Notes under the pieces: generated by a model | What the model was told of the DNA's origin: nothing | Seen by the model: only the letters and a program-made list of their open reading frames with translations | The model's database searches: none | Origin: VMDJ01 sp038144195 | Lineage (GTDB): Bacteria; Pseudomonadota; Gammaproteobacteria; Chromatiales; Chromatiaceae | Assembly: GCA_038144195.1 (NCBI GenBank) | Contig: JAYQNH010000002.1 | Span: 1,364,001 to 1,428,000, forward strand | Reading direction: 5' to 3' | DNA length: 64,000 nucleotides | In this document: one piece after another, positions 8,084 through 18,418 of the stretch | Position numbering within the stretch: position 1 is the stretch's first letter | How the letters are laid out: every line of letters starts with the position of its first letter | Program-made: the position numbers and the translations under genes

Positions 8084-11000
8084 TTGGTGTAATCCCAGCT
8101 CTCCAGATGCTGCATCAATGGGAAGTAGAGCGCTAACTTTATCGGGCGTGGGTCAAACTCACTGACTAATCGCGCATAGTTTTCCAGTTGTTCACGATAA
8201 TGTTCACGTTCTTGTGTTAAAAATACAGAGATATCGTTTTGTGTATCTTCACTGGTTTTGTAATCCACAATCCAGCGTACGCCATCATCAACAAAGGTAC
8301 GGTCAATAATAAAGTGTTCGATATTGTCAGCGAGTCGACTTAAGGCAAGCTCACTCTGTGCTTCTGTATGCGAACTTAAAATCCATTGTCCTGTTTTGTC
8401 GTTGAGTGTTTGCTGTAACGCTCGTTGTGCCTTGAGTTACCGATCTATCAAGTTCTGTATCACTCACCCCTAAATGCATTAGGCCTGTACGCAATGCATC
8501 CGCCAACGTATCAATGCGGGATGCGGGCCACTGTTTAACACCTTCATGGCTGATCCGTTCTAGGTAGCGATGTACCAAAGTGCCAATGTGACGCGCTGCA
8601 TTATCATTCCATTCAATATCGCTACGCTGCGCTTGGCTTGTCTGGGTTGAACTGGCAAGTTGCTCTGGAGTGGTAAAAGCCCAGTCGCTCGATAAGCATT
8701 GTTCTTGATAGCTGTTCTGAGCACTTTCTTCAGGTGCTTCAGGATGGTGAATAACGGTGTCTGCAATCGATGACCAGAGGCGGTACATCAAGCTGCTTTT
8801 ATTCGGTGTTTTGAGGGCATCGGTTTTAGAGTCTATTTCTCCTTTGCCACATAGAATCAATTGATCCTTAGCACGGGGCGTTGCGACATATAAAAGACGT
8901 GCAATCTCATGCTGATCTTTTTGCTTATTTAAGCTGTTGATGTAGCTGGCTATGGGTTCTTTGTCTGATTCGTAGGCGGCAATAGGCGCGAGCAGTAGAT
9001 GTTCTGACTTGCTTTCATCGAGGCGTTGTTGCCAAACGAGTAATTCGTGACGATCTTTACCTGGTTGTCGAGTCAGTCCTGGAAGGATGACGAGATCAAA
9101 TTCAAGACCCTTAGCGCCATGCATGGTCATCAAATGCACAGGATTACTATCGCTCGCGACCGTTTGCGAATAAAGTGAATCGAGCTTGTTATCCAGTTGG
9201 GCAAAATCAAGCAGTCCATCGGTATCACTCAGTGATTCGATCAACTCAAAGTAATCACGTGCATCTTGGCGATCGGTATTGCTTGCTAGCGTTAAGCCGC
9301 CAAGTAACGTCCAAATAGCCTCAAGTGTTTGGCGCAAGCTGCGTGTTGGGCGATAAGGTATATGTGGAGAAAGAATGGTCTCAAGATGGGCAAGACGTTG
9401 TTGACCATCGTCGCTGAGTTGCTTGCTCGTCTGATCGCGTGCATCTGTGTATACAGCGTGTCGTTGCTGTAGCTTTCAGCGATTAGGGCAATGTCTTTAA
9501 TGTGCAACCCAACAAGCGGAGATCGCAAAAGCGATAACCAAGCTAAACGATCAGCAGGATGCAGTAGGGCGCGAGTGAGGCTGCGAAGATCCATCACGGT
9601 GGCGCGATGAATAAGCGCTTCAATCTTATTGGCTTGCACTGGAATGTCAGCAAGCTTCAGTGATTCCACAATCAGATCGAGATGACGGCGAGATCGAGCC
9701 AGTAACGCGATGCTATTGTCCGGATGGGTTTCACGGTATGACTGAATCTGTTGTGTGATGAAAGCGGCTTCAGCCTCTGCGTAACAAGCGGCATCAAAGG
9801 TATGTGTATGAACGCTGATCTCATGACTAACAGGATGTGCGGCATCGGATGGCGAGTAACTGACAGCGCCTTCATTGCGATCATCATAAGTCGGAAATAC
9901 CTTAGCAAAGGTGTGATTAACCCAGTCGATGATGCCGCCTTGAGAGCGAAAGTTCATGCTGAGCGTCAGCGGTTCCAATGAGATATCGCCCAATCCATTC
10001 TCTTGGGTTTGAAGGAATAGGCCCACCTCGGCTTGGCGGAAACGATAAATCGACTGCATGGGGTCACCGACAATGAATAGCGTGCGACCATCGTTAGGTA
10101 GCCATCCGGCGGTGAGTTGTTTAACCAGATGATATTGAGAAGTCGAGGTATCTTGGAATTCATCAATCAGTAAATGTTGAACTTGGTAATCCAAGCTCAG
10201 CGCCAGATCAGTGGGTGACTCTTCATCACCGAGTGCTTGTAATGCACGTAACTGGATCTCGGAAAAATCGACCTCATGATGTTGTGCAAACACATCCTGT
10301 AACTTTCTGACAGCGAAGTTAAGGCAATGCAGTAGATCAATGAGGATGGCTGTTTGATCATCGTTGTAGTTATCTTGTGGCATGCTGCGCACTTCATCTA
10401 AGCGCTCTAGTAGGGCTGTGTCGCTAGCGATCTTGTCGATAATCGCGACAAGCTCTTCCTTCTGTTGTTTTTTCTCAGTAGGGAAGCCTATCTTGACGTT
10501 AATGCCACCTTTCTTGCGCGCAGTACCGTTTTTGGTCAGCACCATTTCGGCAATGCCACACCATTTCGCAAGATCGTTTCGGGATGCTTCAGGTAACGCT
10601 GCATCATTGATGAAAGCGTGTTGTGGCGAAGAGGGATCGTTTAGGTTGTTGGCAGCAAAGTGCGTGAGCTCACACAGTGCATCAAGGTCATGAGTGTCGA
10701 ACAGTGAATGGAGTGTGTTGAGTTTGGAGTTGAGTACATCTTCAAGGGTGTTTTCAATCGAAAGGATATTGTCGGGCTCTAAGATATTGAGCCATTGGTC
10801 GCGTCGCGCCAGCATGCTGACAAGTAATTCACTGGCAAGTGACCAACGATTATCGAGATGCGACAACACGCCTTGGATGTGCATGCCTGTGTCAGGGTCA
10901 TCAAGGCTACTGAGAGTGGCTTTCGCAGCTTCTTCATAAAGTGGTTCGGCATTCTCTGTCACACCGGGTTGCGCGACGGTAGTCGATAGCACCGGCATTT

Positions 11001-11379
11001 GACGCGTCAACTCCGCCGCTAAGCTATCAAAGGTTTGAATGCGTAGACGATTAGGGTTGTGTTGTATGTCCCATTGATACGCATCGTCATTAGTTAAAGC
11101 GGCACTAGCGAGCTGCCAGGTGGTTAACTTGTGCGCTTCGCTTGGCTTTTCACCTCGGGCAGATTCAAGTGCTTTCAAGGTACGCGCCCGCATCTCAGCG
11201 GCGGCCTTGCGGGTAAAGGTAATGGCGATGATCTCTTCAGGCGCTTTAACCTGCGCAAGAAGCATCAAGTATCGCTGTGTGAGTAACTCGGTCTTACCGG
11301 AACCTGCAGGCGCTTGAACAATAAAAGATCGATTTGGCTGAAGAGCATTCGATCGTGCAGCGGCATCATGAATCTGCAT
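8080..11379 (-). CDS. UvrD/AddA-like helicase-nuclease, two frame changes
   Basis: This is a superfamily 1 helicase with a C-terminal PD-(D/E)XK nuclease, of the AddA/RecB type that processes double-strand breaks. The repaired length is about 1099 residues. Visible motifs are Walker A (APAGSGKTELL), AITFTRKAAAEMRAR, Walker B (LLIDEFQDTS), VGDPMQSIYRFRQAEV, NFRSQ, LMTMHGAKGLEFDLV, and near the end the nuclease core WIVDYKTSED. The frame changes near 9445 and 8437. The ATG at 11379 (or 11382) follows AGGAGG and overlaps the end of the upstream nuclease gene, so the two proteins are translationally coupled and probably form one complex. Confidence 0.85.
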
Positions 11380-13993
11380 CATCGACCTCCTCATTAAGGT
11401 GTGCCTGACTTATGCGGCATAGCGAGTCGAGCTCGCAGTAATCACAGGCATATTTTTTGGTTCAACGTCAATGCGACCGTTGGTTAACTCGTTTGCTAAA
11501 GAATTGAGAGTGGTTTGCCAATGCGCTAACAAGTTCATCCCATGTCTCGATCTGTTTATTGTCAGCGATAGCTTTAGCGCCGGTTAAACGTTGGCCGTTG
11601 TCCGCCAGGCCAATAAATTTACTTTCTTTGGCATGGACTTGAGCAATCGCTCCAGCGCTCGGGTTTTGGGTCGCCATGGCATACAAAGGAATTTGGCATT
11701 CGCTAGGTCGATCATCTGTCCATTCATTAATACGATGTGTTCGGCCTGTCTTGTAATCGATGACCGCGTGCGTGCCATCAGCAAATTTATCTACCCGGTC
11801 GAGTTTAATCTTCAGCGTGAGCTCACCCAGTTTGACCTGAGAAGGATATTCAAGCGCAGCGATTTTCCATTCCGAGGGGCGTGATGCTTCAAGTGAAAGC
11901 CATTCATGCAAAATTCTTTTCAGTCTTTGGGATTCGAGTGACTGAAAACTAGGGGTAAAGATATCTAATCGTGTTTTCGCATGTTGTTGCATAGAGGTTT
12001 CAATGGCGCTATCAATAACCTGAGATAGCTCATCTGGCGTCAGTGACTTAAGTTTTTGACTGCTCGGGATCTGTTTAAATAGTTGCTCCAATGCGCTATG
12101 CATGATGTTGCCGGTAAGCATTGCATCAGGATAGGGTGCTAAGTCATCGAGGCTTTCAGCATTCAAGCGATAACGTGCAAATGCTTTAAACGGGCATTGT
12201 GCTTGTGCAGAGACAAGGCCTGAGCCACCTCTAAATTCATTCATAGGTAACACCGCTTCAAGTGCGGCGAGTGGTTGAGTTGTCTCAGTGATTGTAGAGT
12301 CCTTCAATCGGGTCAGTATCAGATATCTGGTGCTGCCACTCAGGCCATTCGGTGATCAGTGGTGATGGGCGTTGTTCTGCATCATCACGAAACGCGGTGT
12401 AGCTGGCGATTACGTGCTTTGAATGTCCGCGTAACTGATCTAACAAACCGGCCGCATACTTTAAGTTCGCGTTCATGCGACGCATTAGGCATGTCATGTT
12501 CGCGTTGTAAGCGTTTGGGTAGCCAAGGGTTTGGGTTTGGTGAAGCAGGCCAATGTTGATCATCCACACCAAGAAACCAGATGGCATCAAAATGTAGACC
12601 GGCAGCTTCTAGGACACCCAGAACGTGAATCGATTGAGGTGCTGTTTAGCTGAAAGGTAATGCTTTGTGAAAGCTGAGTGAGTAATTGATGTGCTTGCGG
12701 CAGTGACAGGTTTTTTTTCACACGTTGTAGGCCGGCGTATTCACTGAGTAGCGTCTTAAAGCGTTCGGTCGTTTGATACTCAACGCTATTGATGCTGCGA
12801 TCACCGGGCCAGCCAATAAGGTTAAGCGCATCTCGAAAAACACCTTGCCCAATCAGCGGGCGATGTGCGATCCGTGTGTTCTTTAGCAAGCGAGCTGAGT
12901 TCATTAAGAATGACGTGTAGCTTTGGGCAAGTTTCTTGCGCCTGGGTCGCTAAGAACGCTGTGCTCATGGTGATGAATTGTTGTGAGCGACAAGCCTTAT
13001 CAAGTTGTGCTCTAGCATCCCATTCTTCGCTATGTCCGCCAATGAAAGGGGAGCGTAGTAGGATGCTAACATGCTCAAGCGACATGGGTTTGGTGAACAA
13101 CCATTGCAGTGCTTTCAGTGCATGATCAATGATCGGGTTGATCGCTCAGTGGCTCGCCAAGTGAAATGTTAAATGCAGGATTATTGTTATTAGCGTTCAG
13201 GTAGTCGCGTGGGGTTAATAAACGTGACAACTGACGTTGCAAGGCGTGCTTATGATTTTGCAGGGCGGGGCTGACAATTGCGACCTGAGCATTTGGCTCG
13301 GCGGCGAGTGTGCGTTTAGCCCATGAGCATGCAGCAAGCATTTCATCTTGTTCGTTATGAAATCTCTCGCGTTCAGCTGCTGCTAAGTTTAATGTTTCAG
13401 TTGAGGCGCTCTCGAGTTGGCAGCCGCGTTGCTTGATTGATGCAATGAGTTGTTCTTGTTCCGGCGAGAATTGCTCAAAGCCTATCAGCTGAAGTGTTTT
13501 AGGAACGGGGATGAAGCCATCATCGATGCCAAGGATTATGGCAGCGGTTAGCTGACTTGCTGAAAGTAAATGATGTTTGAAAGCAATGCGATTCAAAAGC
13601 TTTTTTCCAACGTAAAAAGAAGCGACTCTCTTCGGTTCCTTCAAAATCAATATCACTTTCATTGAGTTGCCAAGCGCAACTGCGTTGATAAGCTTCTTGA
13701 ACGCTTTGTGCTGCTTTGTCTGGTCGGAGTAATGCCAAATCATCGCTATGTCGGCGGATAATGCTTTCCCAAATCAAGCGCTCTTGAAAGCTCGTCAATA
13801 AAACAGCCTCGATCTGACCTAAATCGACGAGAGTTTCATAGCAAGTGTTTAGCCATGTGCTCCAGGCTAAGATTTTTGGTGTATGCCATACCTTTGCTTT
13901 GTGAGATAGCTGTGATTCTTGGTTGCGAAGTTGCTCACGTGCCAGACGATTATTGACTGTAAGAATCAGCGTGTCGTCGTTGGGTGAGGTCAT
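11366..13993 (-). pseudogene. AddB-like PD-(D/E)XK nuclease (TIGR03623-type DNA repair protein), at least eight frame changes
   Basis: Partner subunit of the adjacent AddA-like helicase, about 875 residues if repaired. The N-terminus reads LILTVNNRLAREQLRNQ. The middle has VLGVLEAAGLHFDAIWFLG and DDQHWPASPNPNPWLP. The C-terminal nuclease has HAVIDYKTGRT with an iron-sulfur staple: one Cys in AQCPFKAFARY and three in YACDYCELDSLC at the very end. The frame changes near 13600, 13125, 12860, 12650, 12460, 12295, 11490 and 11450, summing to zero. This indel density is far above the rest of the window, so real decay is possible, though poor local consensus would look the same. It starts three bases after the HupE-like gene. 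Confidence 0.7.
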
Positions 13994-13996
13994 GAA

Positions 13997-15170
13997 TTAC
14001 GCTAGTCCTAAATCAGTCAATGCGGTAGTTAATTGGAATCGATCGTATGTCCAATAGAGTGCCACTGCTGCGATGGCAAGTGAACTGGGAATAACAATGA
14101 CTGAGTGGTACCACGACTTATGCCGGAACCATAGCCCGGTGAAGACAAAGGCGAGGGTGATGACAGCAAGTTGTCCTACTTCAACACCGACATTAAAAGC
14201 GATTAAGGCGGTAGCAAAGGCATCTTGAGGCATGCCAAATTCAGTCAATACGCTCGCAAAGCCCATGCCGTGCAGTAAGCCAAAGGCAAAGACGAGTGCT
14301 AAGCGAGAATTCTCAAGCCTTTTATGCATCACATTCTCGATGCCGACATAAGCAATCGATAACGCAATCAAAGGCTCCACAACAGACGCAGGCAGTTGCA
14401 CGATGCCATACATGGCTAATCCAAGTGTGATGGTATGAGCCAAGGTGAACATGGTGACTTGCCACAACAGGGGTTTGATTTGGGTGCTGAATAAATACAA
14501 GCCCAAGATGAATAATATGTGGTCGAGCCCCATTGGGATGATATGTTCAATACCGGCAACTAAATAATCAGCCATCACATCAAGCGTGCTTCGTGGGTTA
14601 GCCACTTCAGTGAGAGAGAAGGGCTGTGAAGGTTTGTCATGACGAAGCCATTGATGTTGTGACCAATGGTATTCCTCGGTGGTATTGTTTACTTGGCGAA
14701 CGCGCACCGCGTTATCGCCAAAACGCGCTGGGTAATACCAGGTCATCGATTGGGCATCATTCGGCACTTTACCAATTAAATGCACCACGCTGGTCCGTGG
14801 CACCTTGGTATAGCCACGTTCAGGAATAACAATTTCTCCTAGCTCAAAGTCGCTTTTGCGTGAGTCGAAACGGATCTCCGATATTCTCGAGTAAAGTTTT
14901 GTGAAAAGGTTCAAAAGCTTTGCGCAGATCCTCGGGCTCCATTTCACGAAAATGGTCATACTCGTCGGCGTTGGGTGCTTCTTGGGTGTTTTTATAACGG
15001 GCATTGATGCCGGTAAGCAGAGCTTCGAGCGAGGTGCGCAGCTCGACATCGTAGGTGCCATCGCTAAAGACACTGATCTCGACTAGAGCTGGCTTTACAA
15101 CATCAGCCTGGCTGTTGGAGAACAGTGAAATGAGAGCCAGAAAAAGAGCTAGTGATAGAATTTTGCGCAT
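13997..15170 (-). CDS. HupE/UreJ-type membrane protein, one frame change
   Basis: The protein of about 390 residues has an N-terminal signal peptide (ILSLALFLALISLFSNSQAD), an extracytoplasmic domain of roughly 180 residues, and six or so membrane helices. The helices carry the family's His-rich segments: GLDHILFILGLYLF, FTLAHTITLG, FGLLHGMGFASVL and FNVGVEVGQLAVI. The reading frame changes near 14883 (one base gained). The family resembles HupE/UreJ nickel-associated permeases, but this subgroup has no proven substrate, and no urease or hydrogenase genes are nearby. It is divergent from soxB and directly precedes the AddB-like gene. Confidence 0.8.
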
Positions 15171-15339
15171 TGAAAACCAGGCTTGCTTTAAAAATTGTAG
15201 GGTGAAGCGTATAAATACTTATCTTATCAGTATGTCGTAAGGTTTAAGGATGGAATAATGGCTGCTACCACTCTGATGTGCTGATATATTAACTGGCGAA
15301 ATTAGACTGCCCAAAGGCAATAACAACAAGGAAACGAGC

Positions 15340-17250
15340 ATGACTCAAAAAATCGACCGTCGTGATTTTCTCAAACTCATGGGTATTGGCGCAGCAGCAA
15401 CAGCAGCGCCTTTTGCGGCTAATCAGGCTTTAGCTGGCTCTAAAGCGCCCGAAGGTTTCTATGACCTGCCAATGAAAGGCAATGTGCGACTTTTGCACAT
15501 CACTGACGTTCACGGTCAGTTGCTTCCTGTTTATTTCCGCGAACCAAACGTCAACTTAGGTGTGGGTGATGCTTACGGTCGTCCACCACACGTTGTCGGT
15601 AAAAGGCTTCTCAAGGAGATGGGCTTAGAGCCAAACACGCCTGAGTCTTATGCGTACACCTATCTCGATTTTGATAATGCGGCATTGAAGTACGGTCGCA
15701 CCGGTGGTTTTGCTCACGTTAAAACCCTGCTTGATCGTCTGCGTGATCAAGCGGGCGGTAAAGACAATACTTTGACTATTGATGGCGGTGACTTATGGCA
15801 GGGCTCAGGCACCTCATTGTGGACACGTGGTGTCGACATGGTTGAGGCGTCAAACATCCTCGGTTTGGATGTCATGGTGGGTCACTGGGAGTTCACCTAT
15901 AAGGAAGACGAAGTTCTTTCTAACGTGACCTTGTTCAAAGGTGACTTCATCGGTCAGAACGTTCGAGTAAAGCCTGATTCATTATTTGGCGATGAATACC
16001 CAGCCTTGGTTGAAAAATACGATGGTCGAGGTCTGTTTGACGAAGATAGCGGCCACGCCTTCCAGCCTTACGTGATCAAAGAGATCAATGGCGCGCGCAT
16101 CGCGATCGTTGGTCAAGCTTTCCCACGTACCGCAAATGCTAACCCTCAAGAGTTCTTCCCTGACTGGTCATTCGGTTTGCGTGAGGACGATATGAAAGAT
16201 TTGGTGGCATCGATTCGTGAAAACGAAAGCCCATATGCGGTGGTTCTGTTGTCACATAACGGTATGGATGTAGACATCAAGATGGCCGAGCGTGTGCCTG
16301 GTTTGAATGCTGTCTTTGGTGGCCACACCCACGACGGTATGCCTAAGCCTATCAAAGTGAAAAACGTTGATGGCGGTGAGTGTTGGGTTACTAACGCGGG
16401 TTCTAACGGTAAATACGTTGGTGTGATGGACTTTGATATTGCTGATGGCCAAATCAAGAACATGACCTACAACATGCTGCCAGTATTCTCAGATTGGTTG
16501 CCAGAAGATAAAGAGATGGCGGCTTACTTGAAGCAAATGCGCTCAACGAAGTACGACGAGAACATCGTTGAGTCACGTCGCTCAGATTCTTTCTACAGCA
16601 AAGACCGTTTAGGTAAGACCTACGAAGAGATCTTGTCGGAGAAGCTCGCGATCGCTGACCGTCTGCTCTACCGTCGCGGTAACTTCATGGGTACATGGGA
16701 CCAAGTGTTGTGTAACGCATTGCGTTGGGAGCACAAAGCGGATATCGCGCTATCAGCCGGTGTGCGTTGGGGTACTTCAACCCTTAAAGGCGACTGGATC
16801 ACTATGGAAGACGTGATGACCCAGTGTTCAATGACCTACGCTGAGACTTATGTCAGCGAGATGACCGGTGAAGAGATTCACAACATGCTCGAAGGTGTTG
16901 CGGATAACCTGTTTGATCCAGATCCATACCTGCAGTCAGGTGGCGACATGGTGCGCGTCGGTGGTTTGGACTACACCATCGATCCAAGTAAAAAGCTTGG
17001 TGAGCGTATTACTAACATTGTGTTGGATGATGGCCGTAAGCTTGATGCAAAGACCAAGTACAAGGTCTCTGGTTGGGCAACCGTTAACCGTACGCCAGAA
17101 GGTCGTTTGATGTGGGACGTGGTACGTGACTACATCTTGGCAAACAAGAGCAAAGATAACGTGCTGCGCCTGCCGAAGATCAATGATCCTGAGTTGATCG
17201 GTGTGATGAGTAATCCAGGTATTGCGGATTACCAAGGTAAAGCAAGCTAA
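15340..17250 (+). CDS. soxB: Thiosulfohydrolase SoxB
   Basis: SoxB hydrolyses the cysteine-S-bound sulfate from the SoxYZ carrier during periplasmic thiosulfate oxidation. The 636-residue protein starts with a Tat signal (DRRDFLKLMG, then an Ala-rich region ending ALAG). It then shows the dinuclear metal-site motifs of the 5'-nucleotidase-like family: DVHGQLLPVYFREP (D56, H58), DGGDLWQGSGTS, GHWEFTY, LLSHNGMD and GGHTHDG. All are intact and the frame is unbroken. The start follows AAGGAAAC. It stands alone: no soxXYZA genes occur in the window. Its presence is the strongest clue that the organism oxidises reduced sulfur compounds. Confidence 0.96.
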   Translation: MTQKIDRRDFLKLMGIGAAATAAPFAANQALAGSKAPEGFYDLPMKGNVRLLHITDVHGQLLPVYFREPNVNLGVGDAYGRPPHVVGKRLLKEMGLEPNTPESYAYTYLDFDNAALKYGRTGGFAHVKTLLDRLRDQAGGKDNTLTIDGGDLWQGSGTSLWTRGVDMVEASNILGLDVMVGHWEFTYKEDEVLSNVTLFKGDFIGQNVRVKPDSLFGDEYPALVEKYDGRGLFDEDSGHAFQPYVIKEINGARIAIVGQAFPRTANANPQEFFPDWSFGLREDDMKDLVASIRENESPYAVVLLSHNGMDVDIKMAERVPGLNAVFGGHTHDGMPKPIKVKNVDGGECWVTNAGSNGKYVGVMDFDIADGQIKNMTYNMLPVFSDWLPEDKEMAAYLKQMRSTKYDENIVESRRSDSFYSKDRLGKTYEEILSEKLAIADRLLYRRGNFMGTWDQVLCNALRWEHKADIALSAGVRWGTSTLKGDWITMEDVMTQCSMTYAETYVSEMTGEEIHNMLEGVADNLFDPDPYLQSGGDMVRVGGLDYTIDPSKKLGERITNIVLDDGRKLDAKTKYKVSGWATVNRTPEGRLMWDVVRDYILANKSKDNVLRLPKINDPELIGVMSNPGIADYQGKAS

Positions 17251-17262
17251 GCTAAGCCAAAA

Positions 17263-17295
17263 CAAAAAAACCGAGGCTTTTGCCTCGGTTTTTTT
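17263..17295 (+). terminator. Bidirectional Rho-independent terminator between soxB and a convergent gene
   Basis: A CCGAGGC/GCCTCGG stem with a TTTT loop is flanked by an A run on the left and a T run on the right. It therefore serves soxB on the plus strand and the thioredoxin-TPR gene on the minus strand. Confidence 0.9.
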
Positions 17296-17301
17296 ATGCC
17301 C

Positions 17302-18174
17302 CTAGCTTGCGGTCATATTGGCTAAGCGTTGTCGTAATTGCTTGGCCGCATCCGGTGAGCCTTCGGCCCACATGTTCGCCAGCAGGCCGATCAACTCGCG
17401 TGCCGCGCCTTCACGAAAGTCCGGTGCTTTTTCTTGAATCGTAAACAAATGCTCAACCGCCTCGTCGCTGTTTAAGCGTGCTAATTGGCAAAGGGCTAAA
17501 TCAAAGTGTGCTTGCCAGTTATCAGTATCGCTAATCACTTGCTGGCTAAGTGACTCAATGCCCGCGGTTTTTTCTGCAAGATCCACAAAGCGCAGTTGGT
17601 TGACGATGCTTTGTCCCAAACCATCTTGTTTTACCTTATCTGGTAAGCGAGCAAACAAATCTTTGGCTTGCGCCCATTCCTCGATATCTAAAAAGATCTG
17701 CACCATATCTAAAGCGACCCGCACATTGCTTGGGTCGCTTTGAATGGCTTGGGTGAGTAACAAAATCGCTTGTTGCGTATTGCCTGCCATATGCTCAGCA
17801 CGTGCTTGTTCACGCAGATCATCTGACTGGCGATAAATGCCGTACTGTTTAAGCAGCGCGCGTAGGTCGGCTATTTGCAGTTCACCGACTTCACGGTGAA
17901 CCTCTTCGCCATTGCGTAACACAACCAACGTAGGAACATTCTCAATTTTGTAGCGATCACGCAGGCCTTGCTGCTCATCAATGTCGATCTTGGCAAGAAT
18001 GAACTTGCCTGCAAATTCTTGTGCCAGATCGGCAATCCGATCAGAGGTGGCAATGCACGGGCCAGACCAAATGCCCATAAACAACGCTAAAACAGGGATC
18101 TGATGGGAATTTTGTAGGGCAGAGCTATCGAAGGTGCTCTCAGAGAGTTCAAAAATGTAGACAGGTTTCGACAT
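17302..18174 (-). CDS. Thioredoxin-TPR protein (CnoX/YbbN-like) with S-G-P-C active site
   Basis: The 290-residue protein has an N-terminal thioredoxin fold (about residues 1-110, with cis-Pro region IENVPTLVVLRNGEEV) followed by TPR-like helices. The active site is WSGPC at residues 36-40: the first catalytic cysteine is serine, leaving only C40. CnoX/YbbN proteins, which act as chaperones and redox-protective holdases, often lack the CxxC pair, which fits. ATG 18174 was chosen because it gives a normal thioredoxin N-terminus; a longer frame reaches 18204. A paralogue with an intact C-Q-P-C motif lies at 53384-54244, with the motif at the same residue numbers. Confidence 0.85.
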   Translation of the reverse strand: MSKPVYIFELSESTFDSSALQNSHQIPVLALFMGIWSGPCIATSDRIADLAQEFAGKFILAKIDIDEQQGLRDRYKIENVPTLVVLRNGEEVHREVGELQIADLRALLKQYGIYRQSDDLREQARAEHMAGNTQQAILLLTQAIQSDPSNVRVALDMVQIFLDIEEWAQAKDLFARLPDKVKQDGLGQSIVNQLRFVDLAEKTAGIESLSQQVISDTDNWQAHFDLALCQLARLNSDEAVEHLFTIQEKAPDFREGAARELIGLLANMWAEGSPDAAKQLRQRLANMTAS

Positions 18175-18418
18175 GATGTCATCCGATACTAAAACAGCGC
18201 ACATTATAAAGTTCGCTAAGTAGGTGACAAATCGGATAATTTTGGGTTTAATGCAATTGAGGACGCTATTACGGTCCGTGTCTTAGCCTTGAATGCATTG
18301 ATGATTAGTTACGCACTCAAGCGATATAACGATAAATGACACAATAAAAATCGAGTTCTTCCCAGACCGTAGCCCCGCGCATGTGTGTGGCAGGAAGACC
18401 CCGGAGAAACTGACAATA

